Positions 16,624 through 25,326 are shown, numbered from the stretch's first letter. The stretch is DNA of 64,000 nt from Thermasporomyces sp036564245 (GCA_036564245.1 DATCKU010000035.1:1-64000), one strand, 5' to 3'. Numbers and translations are program-made. Notes: generated from the sequence alone by a model not told the origin.

Positions 16624-17775
16624 GTGGCGAGCGTTGACGAGGAAGCGGCCCACTCCACACCGTGGGAGCTCGGCCGCGTAGTCGGTCGTGGACCGTCGCA
16701 CGATCCCCTGGCGTCCATCCGCACAGACGCGGATCCAACGTTCGACGTCTTCTTGTCCGGCACCGTCTTTCTCGACATCATCTTCACCGGGCTCGCCGGG
16801 CCGCCCGCGAGCGGAACCGAGATCTTCACCGAAGGGATGGGCTGTTCGCCTGGAGGCGTAGCCAACCTGGCGATCGCACTCTCCCGGCTCGGCCTGCGAA
16901 CCTCGCTGGCCGCGGCATTCGGCCACGACGTCTACGGTGAGTTCTGCTGGCGTACGCTCGCCGAGCAGGAGGGGGTCGACCTCTCACACTCGCGCAGGTT
17001 CCCGAACTGGCACTCACCGGTCACTGTCTCGTTGGCGTATCAGGCGGACCGCAGCCTGATCACCCACGCCCACGATCCGCCCGTGTCGGCGGACGACATG
17101 ATCTCCTGCCACCCGACCATCGACGCTCGTGCCTGCTTCGTCGACCTGGGGCCTGAAGTCGCTGAATGGCCGCGCAAAGCGGCGGCCAAAGGCATCCGAG
17201 TCTTCGCCGACGTGGGTTGGGACCCGACGGAGCGGTGGTCGACCGAGATCCTGGAGCGGTTGAGCGACTGCTACGCCTTTCTGCCGAACGCACGGGAAGC
17301 GCAGGCATACACCCGAACCGATACTCCCCAAGCGGCATTGGCCCGACTGGCTGACCTGGTGCCCGTGGCCGTGGTGACCCGAGGAAGCCAAGGCGCTCTG
17401 GCCATCGACAACGACACAGGCGAGCAGGCCGACGTACCCGCGTTGCCGGTGGAGGCCCTCGACACGACCGGAGCCGGGGACGTGTTCGCCGCCGGTTTCG
17501 TCACCTCCACCCTCGCCGGATGGCCGCTCCTCTACCGGCTGCGGTTCGCCAATCTCTGCGCCGCGCTGTCGGTCCAGCACTTCGGCGGCTCCCTATCGGC
17601 TCCGGGGTGGGCCGACATCGCGGGGTGGTGGCAGGTCGCCAAACGCGTGCCAGGACTCGGTGTCGTGGCAAAGGAGTACGCGTTCCTCGACGACGTCGTG
17701 CCGCAGACGCCGGTCGGTGCCGTACGCCGGGCGACCGCGACGATCGGTTTCCAGACCGACGGCGTTTCGCCATGA
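16624..17775 (+). CDS. PfkB-family carbohydrate kinase
   Basis: ATP-dependent sugar or nucleoside kinase of the ribokinase/PfkB family, about 383 residues. The N-terminal glycine motif (GMGCSPGGVANLAIALSRLG) and C-terminal ATP/catalytic motif (LDTTGAGDVFAAGFVTSTLAG, catalytic Asp in GAGD) are intact. The substrate cannot be read from sequence. The protein is longer than typical ribokinases because of a C-terminal tail of about 60 residues after the core. Start is uncertain: GTG at 16624 is preceded by GGGGAG, 11 nt away; a longer frame begins at 16537. A 44-codon frame overlaps its stop. The next functional gene is convergent. Confidence 0.85.
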   Translation: MASVDEEAAHSTPWELGRVVGRGPSHDPLASIRTDADPTFDVFLSGTVFLDIIFTGLAGPPASGTEIFTEGMGCSPGGVANLAIALSRLGLRTSLAAAFGHDVYGEFCWRTLAEQEGVDLSHSRRFPNWHSPVTVSLAYQADRSLITHAHDPPVSADDMISCHPTIDARACFVDLGPEVAEWPRKAAAKGIRVFADVGWDPTERWSTEILERLSDCYAFLPNAREAQAYTRTDTPQAALARLADLVPVAVVTRGSQGALAIDNDTGEQADVPALPVEALDTTGAGDVFAAGFVTSTLAGWPLLYRLRFANLCAALSVQHFGGSLSAPGWADIAGWWQVAKRVPGLGVVAKEYAFLDDVVPQTPVGAVRRATATIGFQTDGVSP

Positions 17776-17906
17776 CGGTCGATCGACCTCTCCTTGGAGT
17801 CCGACGCTGCCGACGTAGCGACATCCACGCGCGGCATCGCGGGCGGGTCCTACGAGCCAAGGCCGCCTTGATGATGTTCACCTTCGGATTCGACACGACG
17901 GGATGA
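17772..17906 (+). CDS. Possible small protein (44 residues) coupled to the PfkB gene
   Basis: ATG at 17772 overlaps the kinase stop (ATGA), as in translationally coupled genes. The frame runs 44 codons to TGA at 17904-17906. The product is basic in its middle (VRRCRR, RHRGRVLRAK) and ends in a hydrophobic patch (ALMMFTFGF). No family is recognised. A high-GC frame this short may be chance; the ATGA overlap is the only positive evidence. The gene converges on the MetQ-like gene 10 nt away. Confidence 0.25.
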   Translation: MTVDRPLLGVRRCRRSDIHARHRGRVLRAKAALMMFTFGFDTTG

Positions 17907-17916
17907 CGGCCCGGGG

Positions 17917-18885
17917 TCAGAACGCCGGCACCAGGCCCGTGCCGTACGCCTTGTCGATGAAGCCTTTCACCGACGGTGAGCGGAGCAGCTCGCTCAGCTT
18001 GCGGATCGTCGGATCGGCCTGGTCGGCGGTGCGCACGTAGAGCCCGTCGACGTCCGGTCCGGCCGCGACCGGCTCCAGTGCCACCATGTGCTCGGCGAAC
18101 TTGGCACGATCAGCGGCTGCCCGGTCGCCACCAAGTGCCGAAGGCCCGAGAATTGCGGCCGTGGCCTCGTGATAGCGCTGAGTCAGGTCATCCAGCGGTA
18201 GCGGGGTGATGCGGACGTGATGCGGGTTGTCGGTGATGTCGTGCAGGGTCGCCGACACATCCGCTCCTGCCCTCAGCCGGATTCCCGCGTAGCGCTCGAG
18301 TAGGCGCAGCGCGCGACCGACAAGCTTGGGGTCGTCAGGGATCAAGATCTCGGCACCCGTCGACGTGGCAGCTCCGTTGAGCTGAGCCGGGGTGTCGATC
18401 CTCGACGAGTAGAGCCCCAGCGGCCGCATCACGACTGGAGCAAAAAAGACCAGCTCTGCTCCCGAGCCTGGGGCCTGCTGCTCCGCCCCGGCGTCGTACG
18501 GAACGAATGCCGCATCGATCTGCCGGTGACGTAGCGCCCGCTTGGCCGCGTCAGCGTCGGGAAACCGGACCGGCTTGATCGCGAGGCCGATCGACGGCGC
18601 CACGGCCGTTTCGACATGCGTGACGATGTCGATTCCTGGCTGGTGGATCACGCCGACCTTGATCGGCCGGGTGCTCACGACAGACATGCCAAGCGGCCCG
18701 GCACTGCACCCCGCCAGCACAGCCAACGCGCAGAGCAGGAGCACGAAGGAGCCGACCATCCGAGCAGTCGCGGATCCCGTGAAACGACCGGCTGACCGCG
18801 GTCCTTTGCGAGGGTCGGCATCGTCCGGCAGGCGAGCGCACACCTCGTCAGGCGCTCGCCCGTAGCTCCAAGCCCCCACGCTCAT
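17917..18885 (-). CDS. MetQ/NlpA-like substrate-binding lipoprotein
   Basis: Exported lipoprotein resembling the solute-binding subunit of methionine ABC importers. Hydrophobic segment MVGSFVLLLCALAVLAGC ends in lipobox LAGC. The mature part has the NlpA-type opening (IKVGVIHQPGIDIVTHVE), DADAAKRALRHRQIDAAFVPYD and a C-terminal LLRSPSVKGFIDKAYGTGLVPAF. The start is uncertain: ATG at 18885 gives a 42-residue extension before the signal helix, whereas ATG at 18759 gives an n-region with no positive charge. I see no metN (ATPase) or metI (permease) nearby, so it is an orphan. It might work with a distant importer or have another ligand. Confidence 0.72.
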   Translation of the reverse strand: MSVGAWSYGRAPDEVCARLPDDADPRKGPRSAGRFTGSATARMVGSFVLLLCALAVLAGCSAGPLGMSVVSTRPIKVGVIHQPGIDIVTHVETAVAPSIGLAIKPVRFPDADAAKRALRHRQIDAAFVPYDAGAEQQAPGSGAELVFFAPVVMRPLGLYSSRIDTPAQLNGAATSTGAEILIPDDPKLVGRALRLLERYAGIRLRAGADVSATLHDITDNPHHVRITPLPLDDLTQRYHEATAAILGPSALGGDRAAADRAKFAEHMVALEPVAAGPDVDGLYVRTADQADPTIRKLSELLRSPSVKGFIDKAYGTGLVPAF

Positions 18886-19240
18886 CGACGCCGACCCCTT
18901 CCACAATGACCACGTTCAGTGGGTAACTGGGGTCTCACAGAGTCCTGCAAGCCCCTGAAGGGTACGAATCTCCTCGGGTAGGTGGACCGCCGCGAGCCGG
19001 TCGGACACTGAGCACCCCACGTCTGCGGCGGTTCGCACTCTCATGAACGTGGTCGAACCGTGGCCGTGGAGACGCACGTCGACATGACTCCGCGAGCGTC
19101 CCGCTGCAGTCCTTCCCCGACCTCACGAGGCCAACACGCACCGCACGGGAGCGATCATGGTGCGCAAAGGCACGTCGCACCGCGTCCCGCCCGCGATGCC
19201 GTGCCAGCGGCGACCGGAGATCGCGAGACGGGACCTGGGC
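18886..19240. other. Intergenic region between two minus-strand genes
   Basis: About 355 nt between the aldo-keto reductase and the MetQ-like lipoprotein. It should contain the lipoprotein promoter and the end of the reductase transcript. No gene, repeat or clear promoter was recognised. Confidence 0.4.
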
Positions 19241-20278
19241 TCAGGCCTGAGTCTTCGCCTCGCTCGACTGTGCCCAGAGATTGATGCCGGCCTCGACGGC
19301 GTGCTGGTCGATCTCGGCGAGCTCCTCGGCGGAGAACTCGAGATTCTGCAGCGCTCCCACGTTGTCGTCGAGCTGCTCCACACTGCTCGCGCCAATCAAG
19401 ACCGACGTCATCTGGGGATGCCGCAGCGCCCAGGCAAGCGCCATCTGCGCCAGTGACTGCCCGCGCCTCGCAGCGATCTCGTTGAGAGCACGAACGTGCT
19501 TCAGCGTGGTCTCGGTCAACTGGTCAGGCGAGAGCGACTTGCCCTGAGATGCCCGGGATCCTTCGGGGATGCCGTTGAGGTACTTCTTGGTCAGTAGACC
19601 CTGGGCCAGGGGTGAGAAGGCGATGCAGCCGACGCCCAGCTCGCCCAACGTGTCGAGCAACGCCTCCTCGATCCAGCGGTTGAGCATGGAGTACGACGGT
19701 TGGTGGATCAACAACGGCGTACCCAGGTCGGCGAGGATCGCGGCGGCCTGCCTGGTGTGTTCCGGGGAGTACGACGAGATCCCGACGTACAGCGCCTTGC
19801 CCTGGCGTACGGCCGTGTCCAGGGCACTCATCGTCTCCTCGAGCGGCGTGTTCGGGTCGAACCGATGGCTGTAGAAGATGTCGACGTACTCCAGACCCAT
19901 GCGCGACAGGCTCTGGTCGAGGCTCGCAAGGAGATACTTCCGTGAACCCCACTCACCGTATGGGCCAGGCCACATCAGGTAGCCGGCCTTGGTGGAGATC
20001 ACCAGCTCGTCCCGATAGCGGCGAAAGTCCTGGGCAAGGAGTTTGCCGAAGTTCAGCTCGGCCGAGCCTGGTGGCGGGCCGTAGTTGTTGGCCAGGTCGA
20101 AATGCGTGATCCCGAGATCGAACGCACGACGCAGGATCGCCCGCTGCCGATCGAGCGGAACGTCGTCACCGAAGTTGTGCCACAACCCCAGCGAGATCGC
20201 CGGCAGGTGCAAGCCGCTCCGACCTGAGCGGCGGTAGAGCATGGTGTCGTAACGATCGGAGGCAGCACGGTAGGTCAT
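19241..20278 (-). CDS. Aldo-keto reductase, YghZ/Gpr type
   Basis: NADPH-dependent aldo-keto reductase of 345 residues, very similar throughout to E. coli YghZ (L-glyceraldehyde 3-phosphate reductase). Shared stretches are LGLWHNFGDDVPLD, RAFDLGITHFDLANNYGPPP, the catalytic Asp and Tyr in FDLANNYGP, Lys in ISTKAGY, and FYSHR. The C-terminus carries SVLIGASSVEQLDDNV, the family's NADPH site. The likely role is detoxifying L-G3P or methylglyoxal. Start: ATG at 20278 (MTYRAASDRYDTMLYRR), which matches YghZ length; the longer frame to 20428 overlaps the divergent promoter region. Divergent from the GH172 gene. Confidence 0.92.
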   Translation of the reverse strand: MTYRAASDRYDTMLYRRSGRSGLHLPAISLGLWHNFGDDVPLDRQRAILRRAFDLGITHFDLANNYGPPPGSAELNFGKLLAQDFRRYRDELVISTKAGYLMWPGPYGEWGSRKYLLASLDQSLSRMGLEYVDIFYSHRFDPNTPLEETMSALDTAVRQGKALYVGISSYSPEHTRQAAAILADLGTPLLIHQPSYSMLNRWIEEALLDTLGELGVGCIAFSPLAQGLLTKKYLNGIPEGSRASQGKSLSPDQLTETTLKHVRALNEIAARRGQSLAQMALAWALRHPQMTSVLIGASSVEQLDDNVGALQNLEFSAEELAEIDQHAVEAGINLWAQSSEAKTQA

Positions 20279-20419
20279 GGTTGGCAAGTTTTGCACGGCA
20301 TTCGGTCGCGGCGTCCACCGCGGCTGCGGCCTCGGCGGGCTGACCCCGACGGACCGGAATCGGCCGGCCAGACGGACACATCTCGCCGTTGGCACGGTGT
20401 CCAGGCCGACTTGACAAGC

Positions 20420-20425
20420 TAGTCT
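20420..20425 (+). promoter_or_regulatory. Putative -10 box for a leaderless GH172 transcript
   Basis: TAGTCT fits the actinobacterial TANNNT -10 consensus and lies 8 nt before the GTG start at 20434. No ribosome-binding site precedes the GTG, so transcription may begin at the start codon. Confidence 0.4.
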
Positions 20426-20433
20426 CACGGCTC

Positions 20434-21516
20434 GTGAACGACACCTTCAACGGGCTCGGGCTCCATCTGGGCAACCTGTATCTGCTGTCGAACGCGCAAT
20501 CGCGATCCATCTCGGCTGAGAACCCGACCGGCGGTCGTGGCATGGGTGCACTCGCCACCGACGGGCTCGGCGCGAACGCCGCGCGTGACCTCGGTGTCGG
20601 ATGGAAGGTCAGCCCGGCCGTGAAGATCGAAGCTGGGACGACGTTCGAGGTCGCCAACATCGAGGGTCCAGGGTCGATCCAGCAGATCTGGATGACGCCG
20701 GCGGGCGAGATCCGCTTCCTCATCCTGCGGATCTACTGGGACGACCAGGAACAGCCGTCCGTCGAGACCCCGCTCGGAGACTTCTTCGCCTCCGGCTGGG
20801 GACGGTTCGCCCAGATCTCGTCGCTTGCTGTATGCGTCAACCCACAGAACGGCTTCAACTGCTATTGGCAGATGCCGTTCCGCCGGCGCTGCCGAATCAC
20901 GGTGCAGAACCTGTCCGAGAAGGACGCCACCCTCTTCTACCAGGTGAACTACCAGCTCACCGAGGTGCCGGAAAACGCGGCCTACTTCCACGCGCAGTTC
21001 CGGCGGACGAACCCGCTGCCCTACAAGCAGGAGTACACCATCCTCGATGGAGTCTCCGGTCAGGGCCACTACGTCGGGACGTACGTGGCCTGGGGCGTGA
21101 ACAACAACGGCTGGTGGGGCGAAGGAGAGCTGAAGTTCTTCCTCGACGGCGAGGACGCACCGACGATCTGCGGCACCGGGACCGAGGACTACTTCTGCGG
21201 AGCGTGGGGATTCCACGTGGACGGCGACTACCGCACGTTCACGACGCCGTACGCCGGAATGCCACTCGTCCTGCGACCTGACGGCACGGATCCCAACGTC
21301 ACGCAGAGTCGGTTCAGCCTGTACCGCTGGCACATCACGGACCCGATCCGGTTCCAGGAAGGGCTTCGGGTGACCATGCAGGCCCTCGGCTGGCGCTCTG
21401 GTGGTCGCTACCTGCCGCTGCAGGACGACATCGCCTCCGTGGCGTACTGGTACCAAACCCTCCCGACCGCGCCGTTCCCGGAGTTCCCCGACCGCGACTA
21501 CCTCGAGATCATCTGA
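20434..21516 (+). CDS. DUF2961 / GH172-family glycoside hydrolase
   Basis: A 360-residue protein of the DUF2961 family, now glycoside hydrolase family 172, whose characterised members cleave alpha-D-fructofuranosides and D-arabinofuranosides and form double beta-sandwich oligomers. Diagnostic segments are EGPGSIQQIWMTPAG, FRRRCRITVQNLSEK, ICGTGTEDYFCGAWGF and SRFSLYRWHITDPIRFQE. The acidic residues in the GTGTEDYF region are in the usual catalytic area. There is no signal peptide, so it is probably cytoplasmic. Start: GTG at 20434 without a Shine-Dalgarno. No transporter is next to it; the divergent reductase is its only neighbour. Specificity (fructose or arabinose) cannot be decided. Confidence 0.85.
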   Translation: MNDTFNGLGLHLGNLYLLSNAQSRSISAENPTGGRGMGALATDGLGANAARDLGVGWKVSPAVKIEAGTTFEVANIEGPGSIQQIWMTPAGEIRFLILRIYWDDQEQPSVETPLGDFFASGWGRFAQISSLAVCVNPQNGFNCYWQMPFRRRCRITVQNLSEKDATLFYQVNYQLTEVPENAAYFHAQFRRTNPLPYKQEYTILDGVSGQGHYVGTYVAWGVNNNGWWGEGELKFFLDGEDAPTICGTGTEDYFCGAWGFHVDGDYRTFTTPYAGMPLVLRPDGTDPNVTQSRFSLYRWHITDPIRFQEGLRVTMQALGWRSGGRYLPLQDDIASVAYWYQTLPTAPFPEFPDRDYLEII

Positions 21517-21672
21517 CGGTCGCTCGCCGGGGCCCACTGGTCGACCACACTCGCGACGTTCCGGGCGTCCGCTCGCTCCGGACTCGCCACCACACGCATG
21601 TGCAACGCTTTGGTGTGCCCGCGACGAGCGGGTCACGTCGAGTGGAAGCACATGCAGCCGAGGGAGTCGACG

Positions 21673-22149
21673 GTGGACGGTGCCGGACACCAGGAGATCA
21701 GGGTACGCCGTGCAATCCCGGACTCCTCTGCGCTGCCGCCGGGGGCGCGACTCGACCGGAAGACGTACGAAAAGGAGCTCTCGTGGCGGTTTTCCCGGTC
21801 CGGTGGGCCGGGCGGTCAGTCGGTCAACACGACCGACTCGCGGGTGAGCGTCTCGTACGACATCGCGCGCACCAAGGCGATGTCGCCCGACTTGCGTGAC
21901 CGTGCACTGCGACGACTGGGATCGCGGCTCGTCGACGGCGTCCTTACCGTCACGGCGTCCGACCACCGGTCGCAGCTTGCGAACCGGCGCGCTGCACTGT
22001 CCCGACTCACGGCGATCGTGGAGGACGCCATCGCACCGCCGCCGAAGCGTCGCCGCAGGACCACGCCGCCCAGAGCTGCTGCCGAGCGTCGGTTGGACGA
22101 GAAGCGGCGCCGCAGCGAGATCAAGCGACTCCGCCAGCCGCCGCGCTAG
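21673..22149 (+). CDS. arfB: ArfB-like peptidyl-tRNA hydrolase (release-factor-domain protein)
   Basis: A 158-residue protein with the release-factor catalytic loop SGGPGGQSVN at about residues 43-52 (GGQ). A basic C-terminal tail follows (PPKRRRRTTPPRAAAERRLDEKRRR), as in ArfB/YaeJ/ICT1. Such proteins rescue ribosomes stalled at the end of truncated mRNA, the tail entering the empty mRNA channel. Codon-recognition domains of true release factors are absent. Start: GTG at 21673 with GAGGGAG 6 nt upstream; earlier in-frame starts at 21598 and 21652 are poorer. It ends 15 nt from the convergent hypothetical gene. Confidence 0.9.
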   Translation: MDGAGHQEIRVRRAIPDSSALPPGARLDRKTYEKELSWRFSRSGGPGGQSVNTTDSRVSVSYDIARTKAMSPDLRDRALRRLGSRLVDGVLTVTASDHRSQLANRRAALSRLTAIVEDAIAPPPKRRRRTTPPRAAAERRLDEKRRRSEIKRLRQPPR

Positions 22150-22164
22150 AGGCCTGCCTCGGAA

Positions 22165-22602
22165 TCAGTCCTCCGACTTGTGGTTCCGCGAAAGCACCTT
22201 ACGCGCCCGCTCTGAGAGCTCCTTCGCCTTCCCGACCACCGGCGCGGGCAGGCTCGGCAGGCGACGAGTGCCGGGAGGCGGCGGGGCGGTCCGCAGGCTG
22301 AGATCCACGTGCTGCAGGAGCGTCGACAGCGGCGTGGTGACACTCGGATAGCTCGCGATCGGCTCGTCGCCGGAGAACACCACCCAGACCTGCTCCCCCT
22401 CGTGGAAGATGCGGAGCGCCGAGCCATCGACCACGGTGGCCGCGTGCGCGAACGCCAGTCTGCGATGTCGCTGCCGAGCCCAGGCCTGCTGGACCGCGCG
22501 CTGCGCAGGCTCGCGGCCGTGCTTGATCGCTTCGTACACCAGCGGACCGTACTTCACCGCGTAGGCCACGGCCGTCTTCGCAAATCGTGTCTTGCCTGCC
22601 AC
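22165..22602 (-). CDS. Conserved hypothetical protein
   Basis: A 145-residue protein with no assigned function. The basic N-terminus (VAGKTRFAKTAVAYAVKYGP) and central QRHRRLAFAHAATVVDGSALRIF precede a strand-rich middle (VWVVFSGDEPIASYPSVTTPL) and a Lys/Arg-rich C-terminus (KAKELSERARKVLSRNHK). No transmembrane helix or catalytic motif is visible. Start: GTG at 22602, 7 nt after GGGGAGG, an unusually strong site that rules out the longer frame. It is divergent from the spermidine-synthase-like gene. Confidence 0.7.
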   Translation of the reverse strand: MAGKTRFAKTAVAYAVKYGPLVYEAIKHGREPAQRAVQQAWARQRHRRLAFAHAATVVDGSALRIFHEGEQVWVVFSGDEPIASYPSVTTPLSTLLQHVDLSLRTAPPPPGTRRLPSLPAPVVGKAKELSERARKVLSRNHKSED

Positions 22603-22706
22603 TGGTCGACCTCCCCGAGCGGTCGGTTCACCCGCCAGTCTCGCACGTCCGCGGAGCATGAGACGTCGGGCTGTCCGACACTTCGAGGTGTGTGAGAGTA
22701 GGCCGC

Positions 22707-23594
22707 ATGGCCGCCCGTCGCCCATCGGCCCGCAGCCGACGACCCGCCGCCTGGCGCCGGCCGGACCCTGAGTCCGTGGCCGGTGAGCACACGATCGCCA
22801 CGGGGACGGCGAGGATCTCGGCGGATCGAGACGACCCGTTGGGCTGGTTCGTGGACGTGAACGGCGTGCCCAGCTCGTACGTCCATCTCGGTGATCCCAC
22901 GAGGCTGGAGTTCGAGTACGTCCGCTGGATCGGCGACGTGATCGATGTCTTCAGCCGTCCGAACCACGAACCCGGGGAGCCACTGCGAGTTGCTCATCTC
23001 GGTGGAGCCGGATGCACCCTGGCGCGTTACGTGGCCGCGACCCGACCGGGCTCCCGGCAGGTGGTCTACGAGATCGACGGCGAGCTGGTCCAGCTGATGC
23101 GGCGGGCGTTCCTGCCACGAGGCAGTGACGGGATCCGCATCCGGGTCTGCGACGCGCGGGTGGGCGTCCAGGGGTTGCACCGGGAATCCCAGGACCTCGT
23201 GATCAGAGACGCGTTCTCAGGTTCTGCCGTACCGCCCCACCTCACGACCATGGAGTTCGCCGCCGAGGTCTCCCGCGCACTTGCGCCGTACGGAATCTAC
23301 GTCGCCAACGTCGCTGACCGGGCCGCCCAGCGACAGGCGCGTATCGAGGCAGCGACCTTGCGGGAGGTCTTCAGCCACGTCTCGCTCATCGCCGACCCGG
23401 CGCAGTTGCGGGGGCGCCGATACGGCAACGTCGTCTTGCTCGCGTCGCAGATGCCGCTCCCCCTCGAGCCACTGACCCGGCGTCTTGCGTCGAGTGCCTT
23501 CCGCGCTCGCGTCGTACCGCCGGACCGGGTGAGGGAACTCGTCGCCGGGCTACGCCCACGAACCGACGAGCCTCGTCCTGCCGGACGCAGCTAA
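22707..23594 (+). CDS. Spermidine-synthase-like SAM-fold protein
   Basis: A 295-residue protein resembling the aminopropyltransferase (spermidine synthase) fold. The SAM-type glycine loop is VAHLGGAGCTLARYV, an acidic strand end follows (VVYEIDGELVQLMRRAF), then DLVIRDAFSGSAVPPHLTTMEF, which corresponds to the D-x-F catalytic strand. Actinobacterial proteins of this type are often annotated fused-MFS or spermidine synthase, yet biochemical activity is rarely shown. The N-terminal ~30 residues are Arg/Pro-rich. Start: ATG at 22707 or GTG at 22692; neither has a strong ribosome-binding site. No polyamine pathway gene is adjacent. Confidence 0.75.
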   Translation: MAARRPSARSRRPAAWRRPDPESVAGEHTIATGTARISADRDDPLGWFVDVNGVPSSYVHLGDPTRLEFEYVRWIGDVIDVFSRPNHEPGEPLRVAHLGGAGCTLARYVAATRPGSRQVVYEIDGELVQLMRRAFLPRGSDGIRIRVCDARVGVQGLHRESQDLVIRDAFSGSAVPPHLTTMEFAAEVSRALAPYGIYVANVADRAAQRQARIEAATLREVFSHVSLIADPAQLRGRRYGNVVLLASQMPLPLEPLTRRLASSAFRARVVPPDRVRELVAGLRPRTDEPRPAGRS

Positions 23595-23628
23595 GCGGCG
23601 ACCGGCTTGCAGACCCTGCGGATCCGAC

Positions 23629-23949
23629 TCACTTCTCGCCGCCGTCCTGCTGGTCCGCGGCGAGCAGGCGCTCGACTCTCTCGACCTTCCCGGTGAGCTC
23701 GCCGGTGTATCCCGGCCGGATGTCGGCCTTCAGTACCAACGCGACCCGCGGGGAGGTTTCGGCCACGACGTCGACCGCCCGCTTGATGACGGCCATCACC
23801 TCGTCCCACTCACCTTCGATGTTGGTGAACATGGCGTTGGTCTCGTTCGGCAGACCAGATTCGCGTACGACGCGTATGGCGGCGGCCACGGCCTCGCTCA
23901 CGCTGCCGTCTGGGCCGGGTGTCGGTGAAATGCTGAATGCCACAAGCAT
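23629..23949 (-). CDS. MTH1187/YkoF-like thiamine-binding family protein (UPF0045)
   Basis: A 106-residue protein of the UPF0045 (MTH1187) family, small ferredoxin-fold proteins that form tetramers; some bind thiamine or HMP. Characteristic segments are MLVAFSISPTPGPDGSVSEAVA, then GLPNETNAMFTNIEGEWDEV and PRVALVLKADIRPGYTGEL. Start: ATG at 23949 with AAGGTGA upstream; the longer frame to 24036 is not supported. It is convergent with the spermidine-synthase-like gene and downstream of tesB in the same direction, about 100 nt from it. The true ligand is not predictable. Confidence 0.85.
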   Translation of the reverse strand: MLVAFSISPTPGPDGSVSEAVAAAIRVVRESGLPNETNAMFTNIEGEWDEVMAVIKRAVDVVAETSPRVALVLKADIRPGYTGELTGKVERVERLLAADQQDGGEK

Positions 23950-24049
23950 GGCATCACCTTGCCTCACTGGGAATCGACCGCGCCACGTGGGACCGTGCGG
24001 CACGGGGTGCCGACCCCAGCTGTGGCGGGTGCACACCCGCCACGCCTGG

Positions 24050-24931
24050 TCATTGGGGTGAGGGACGTCGCAGGGGGCGGATCAGGCCTTCCTGGACGAC
24101 AGATGCGATCAACGCACCCTCCTGGGTGAAGATCCGCCCGGTCGCGAGACCACGCGCGTTGGAGGCGGACGGCGCGACCTGGTCGTAGAGCAGCCACTCG
24201 TCAGAGCGGAACGGCCGATGGAACCACATCGCGTGATCGAGCGATGCCGTCTGGACGTCGTTCGCACCGATGTAGGTGTCGTGTGGCACGAGCGTCACTC
24301 CGAGCAAGGTGAGGTCGCTCGCGTACGCCAGAACGCAGCGGTGGAGCACCGGATCGTCCGGAAGCTCGCCCGCGGCCCGAAACCACACGCGAGCCCAGGC
24401 CGGATGCGTTGGATCGGCAGGCGCTTCCCCGTGACGGGAATCGCCGGCATACCGGACGTCAAGAGCCGCCCACTCCTCGGCCCATGCAGCGCTCGGTCGC
24501 CCAGACACCTTCTCCATCACCTCAGCGAGCGTCGGCGACGCGTCGGGAGCGGGGACGACGGGCGCGACGTCCTGGTGCTCGAACCCCGGCTCGGGGATGT
24601 GGAACGACGCGGACATGTAGAAGATCCCGCGTCCATGTTGGCGAGCCACCACACGGCGGGTGCTGAACGAACGACCGTCGCGCACCTTCTCGACGTCGTA
24701 CACGATCGGGACCTTCGTGTCACCGGGACGCAAGAAGTACGCATGCAGCGAGTGCACTGATCGCTCGGGCTCTACGGTGCGGCTCGCCGCAACGAGCGCC
24801 TGACCTGCGACCTGCCCGCCGAAGACTCGCTGCAATCGGGTCTCTGGCTGGCGCCCGCGGAACAAGTTGTCCTCGATCTGCTCCAGATCGAGCAGGTGAA
24901 GCAGTTCGTCCAAGGATCGCGGCACGCCCAC
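24050..24931 (-). CDS. tesB: Acyl-CoA thioesterase II
   Basis: A 293-residue double-hotdog acyl-CoA thioesterase that hydrolyses medium- and long-chain acyl-CoA. Typical segments are LEQIEDNLFRGRQPETRLQRVFGGQVAGQAL, SVHSLHAYFLRPGD, DGRSFSTRRVVARQ and, in the second hotdog, the catalytic region ASLDHAMWFHRPFRSDEWLL with the TesB Asp. The QEGLIR end is also conserved. Start: GTG at 24931. About 170 nt separate it from the divergent DUF2277 gene. No fatty-acid pathway genes are next to it. Confidence 0.94.
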   Translation of the reverse strand: MGVPRSLDELLHLLDLEQIEDNLFRGRQPETRLQRVFGGQVAGQALVAASRTVEPERSVHSLHAYFLRPGDTKVPIVYDVEKVRDGRSFSTRRVVARQHGRGIFYMSASFHIPEPGFEHQDVAPVVPAPDASPTLAEVMEKVSGRPSAAWAEEWAALDVRYAGDSRHGEAPADPTHPAWARVWFRAAGELPDDPVLHRCVLAYASDLTLLGVTLVPHDTYIGANDVQTASLDHAMWFHRPFRSDEWLLYDQVAPSASNARGLATGRIFTQEGALIASVVQEGLIRPLRRPSPQ

Positions 24932-25104
24932 ATCGTGTCAGCCAAGCGGGGGCAACGACGCCCCGGGCCGCCAGTCGGCGGGGTTCCCCGGCTCAGCGCA
25001 CATTCAGACCTACGGACGGCAGCGGGCTGCCACCGCCCCACGTGGTCTACTACAGGGGTACGACCACGCGTCGCACTACACGATCATGTCGTGAGGAGGC
25101 TCCT

Positions 25105-25326
25105 GTGTGCCGGAGCATCAAGACCCTGCGGGCGCCGTACGTCGAGGCCGCGACGCCCGAAGACGTCCGGGCGGCAGCCCTGCAGTACGTACGCAAGATC
25201 TCTGGGTTTCGTACGCCCGCCGCACACAACGCCGAGGCGTTCAACGCAGCGGTGGACGCCGTGACGGACGCCACCCAGAAGCTTTTGGATCAACTCGTCG
25301 TCCGCGGCCAGGCGAAGGCTAGCTGA
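25105..25326 (+). CDS. DUF2277 family small protein
   Basis: A 73-residue protein of the DUF2277 family. It shows the hallmark start (M)CRSIKTLR, then ATPEDVRAAALQYVRKISGFRTP and a helical C-terminus (AVDAVTDATQKLLDQLV). The family is widespread in actinobacteria and proteobacteria; its function is unknown. Start: GTG at 25105 with GAGGAGG 5 nt upstream; the longer frame to 25042 is unlikely. The last 8 nt overlap the end of the convergent ribokinase gene. Confidence 0.85.
   Translation: MCRSIKTLRAPYVEAATPEDVRAAALQYVRKISGFRTPAAHNAEAFNAAVDAVTDATQKLLDQLVVRGQAKAS

Noticed and set aside
20425..21966. 513-codon minus-strand frame opposite the GH172 gene
   Set aside because: Shadow of a well-conserved plus-strand gene with strong family motifs.
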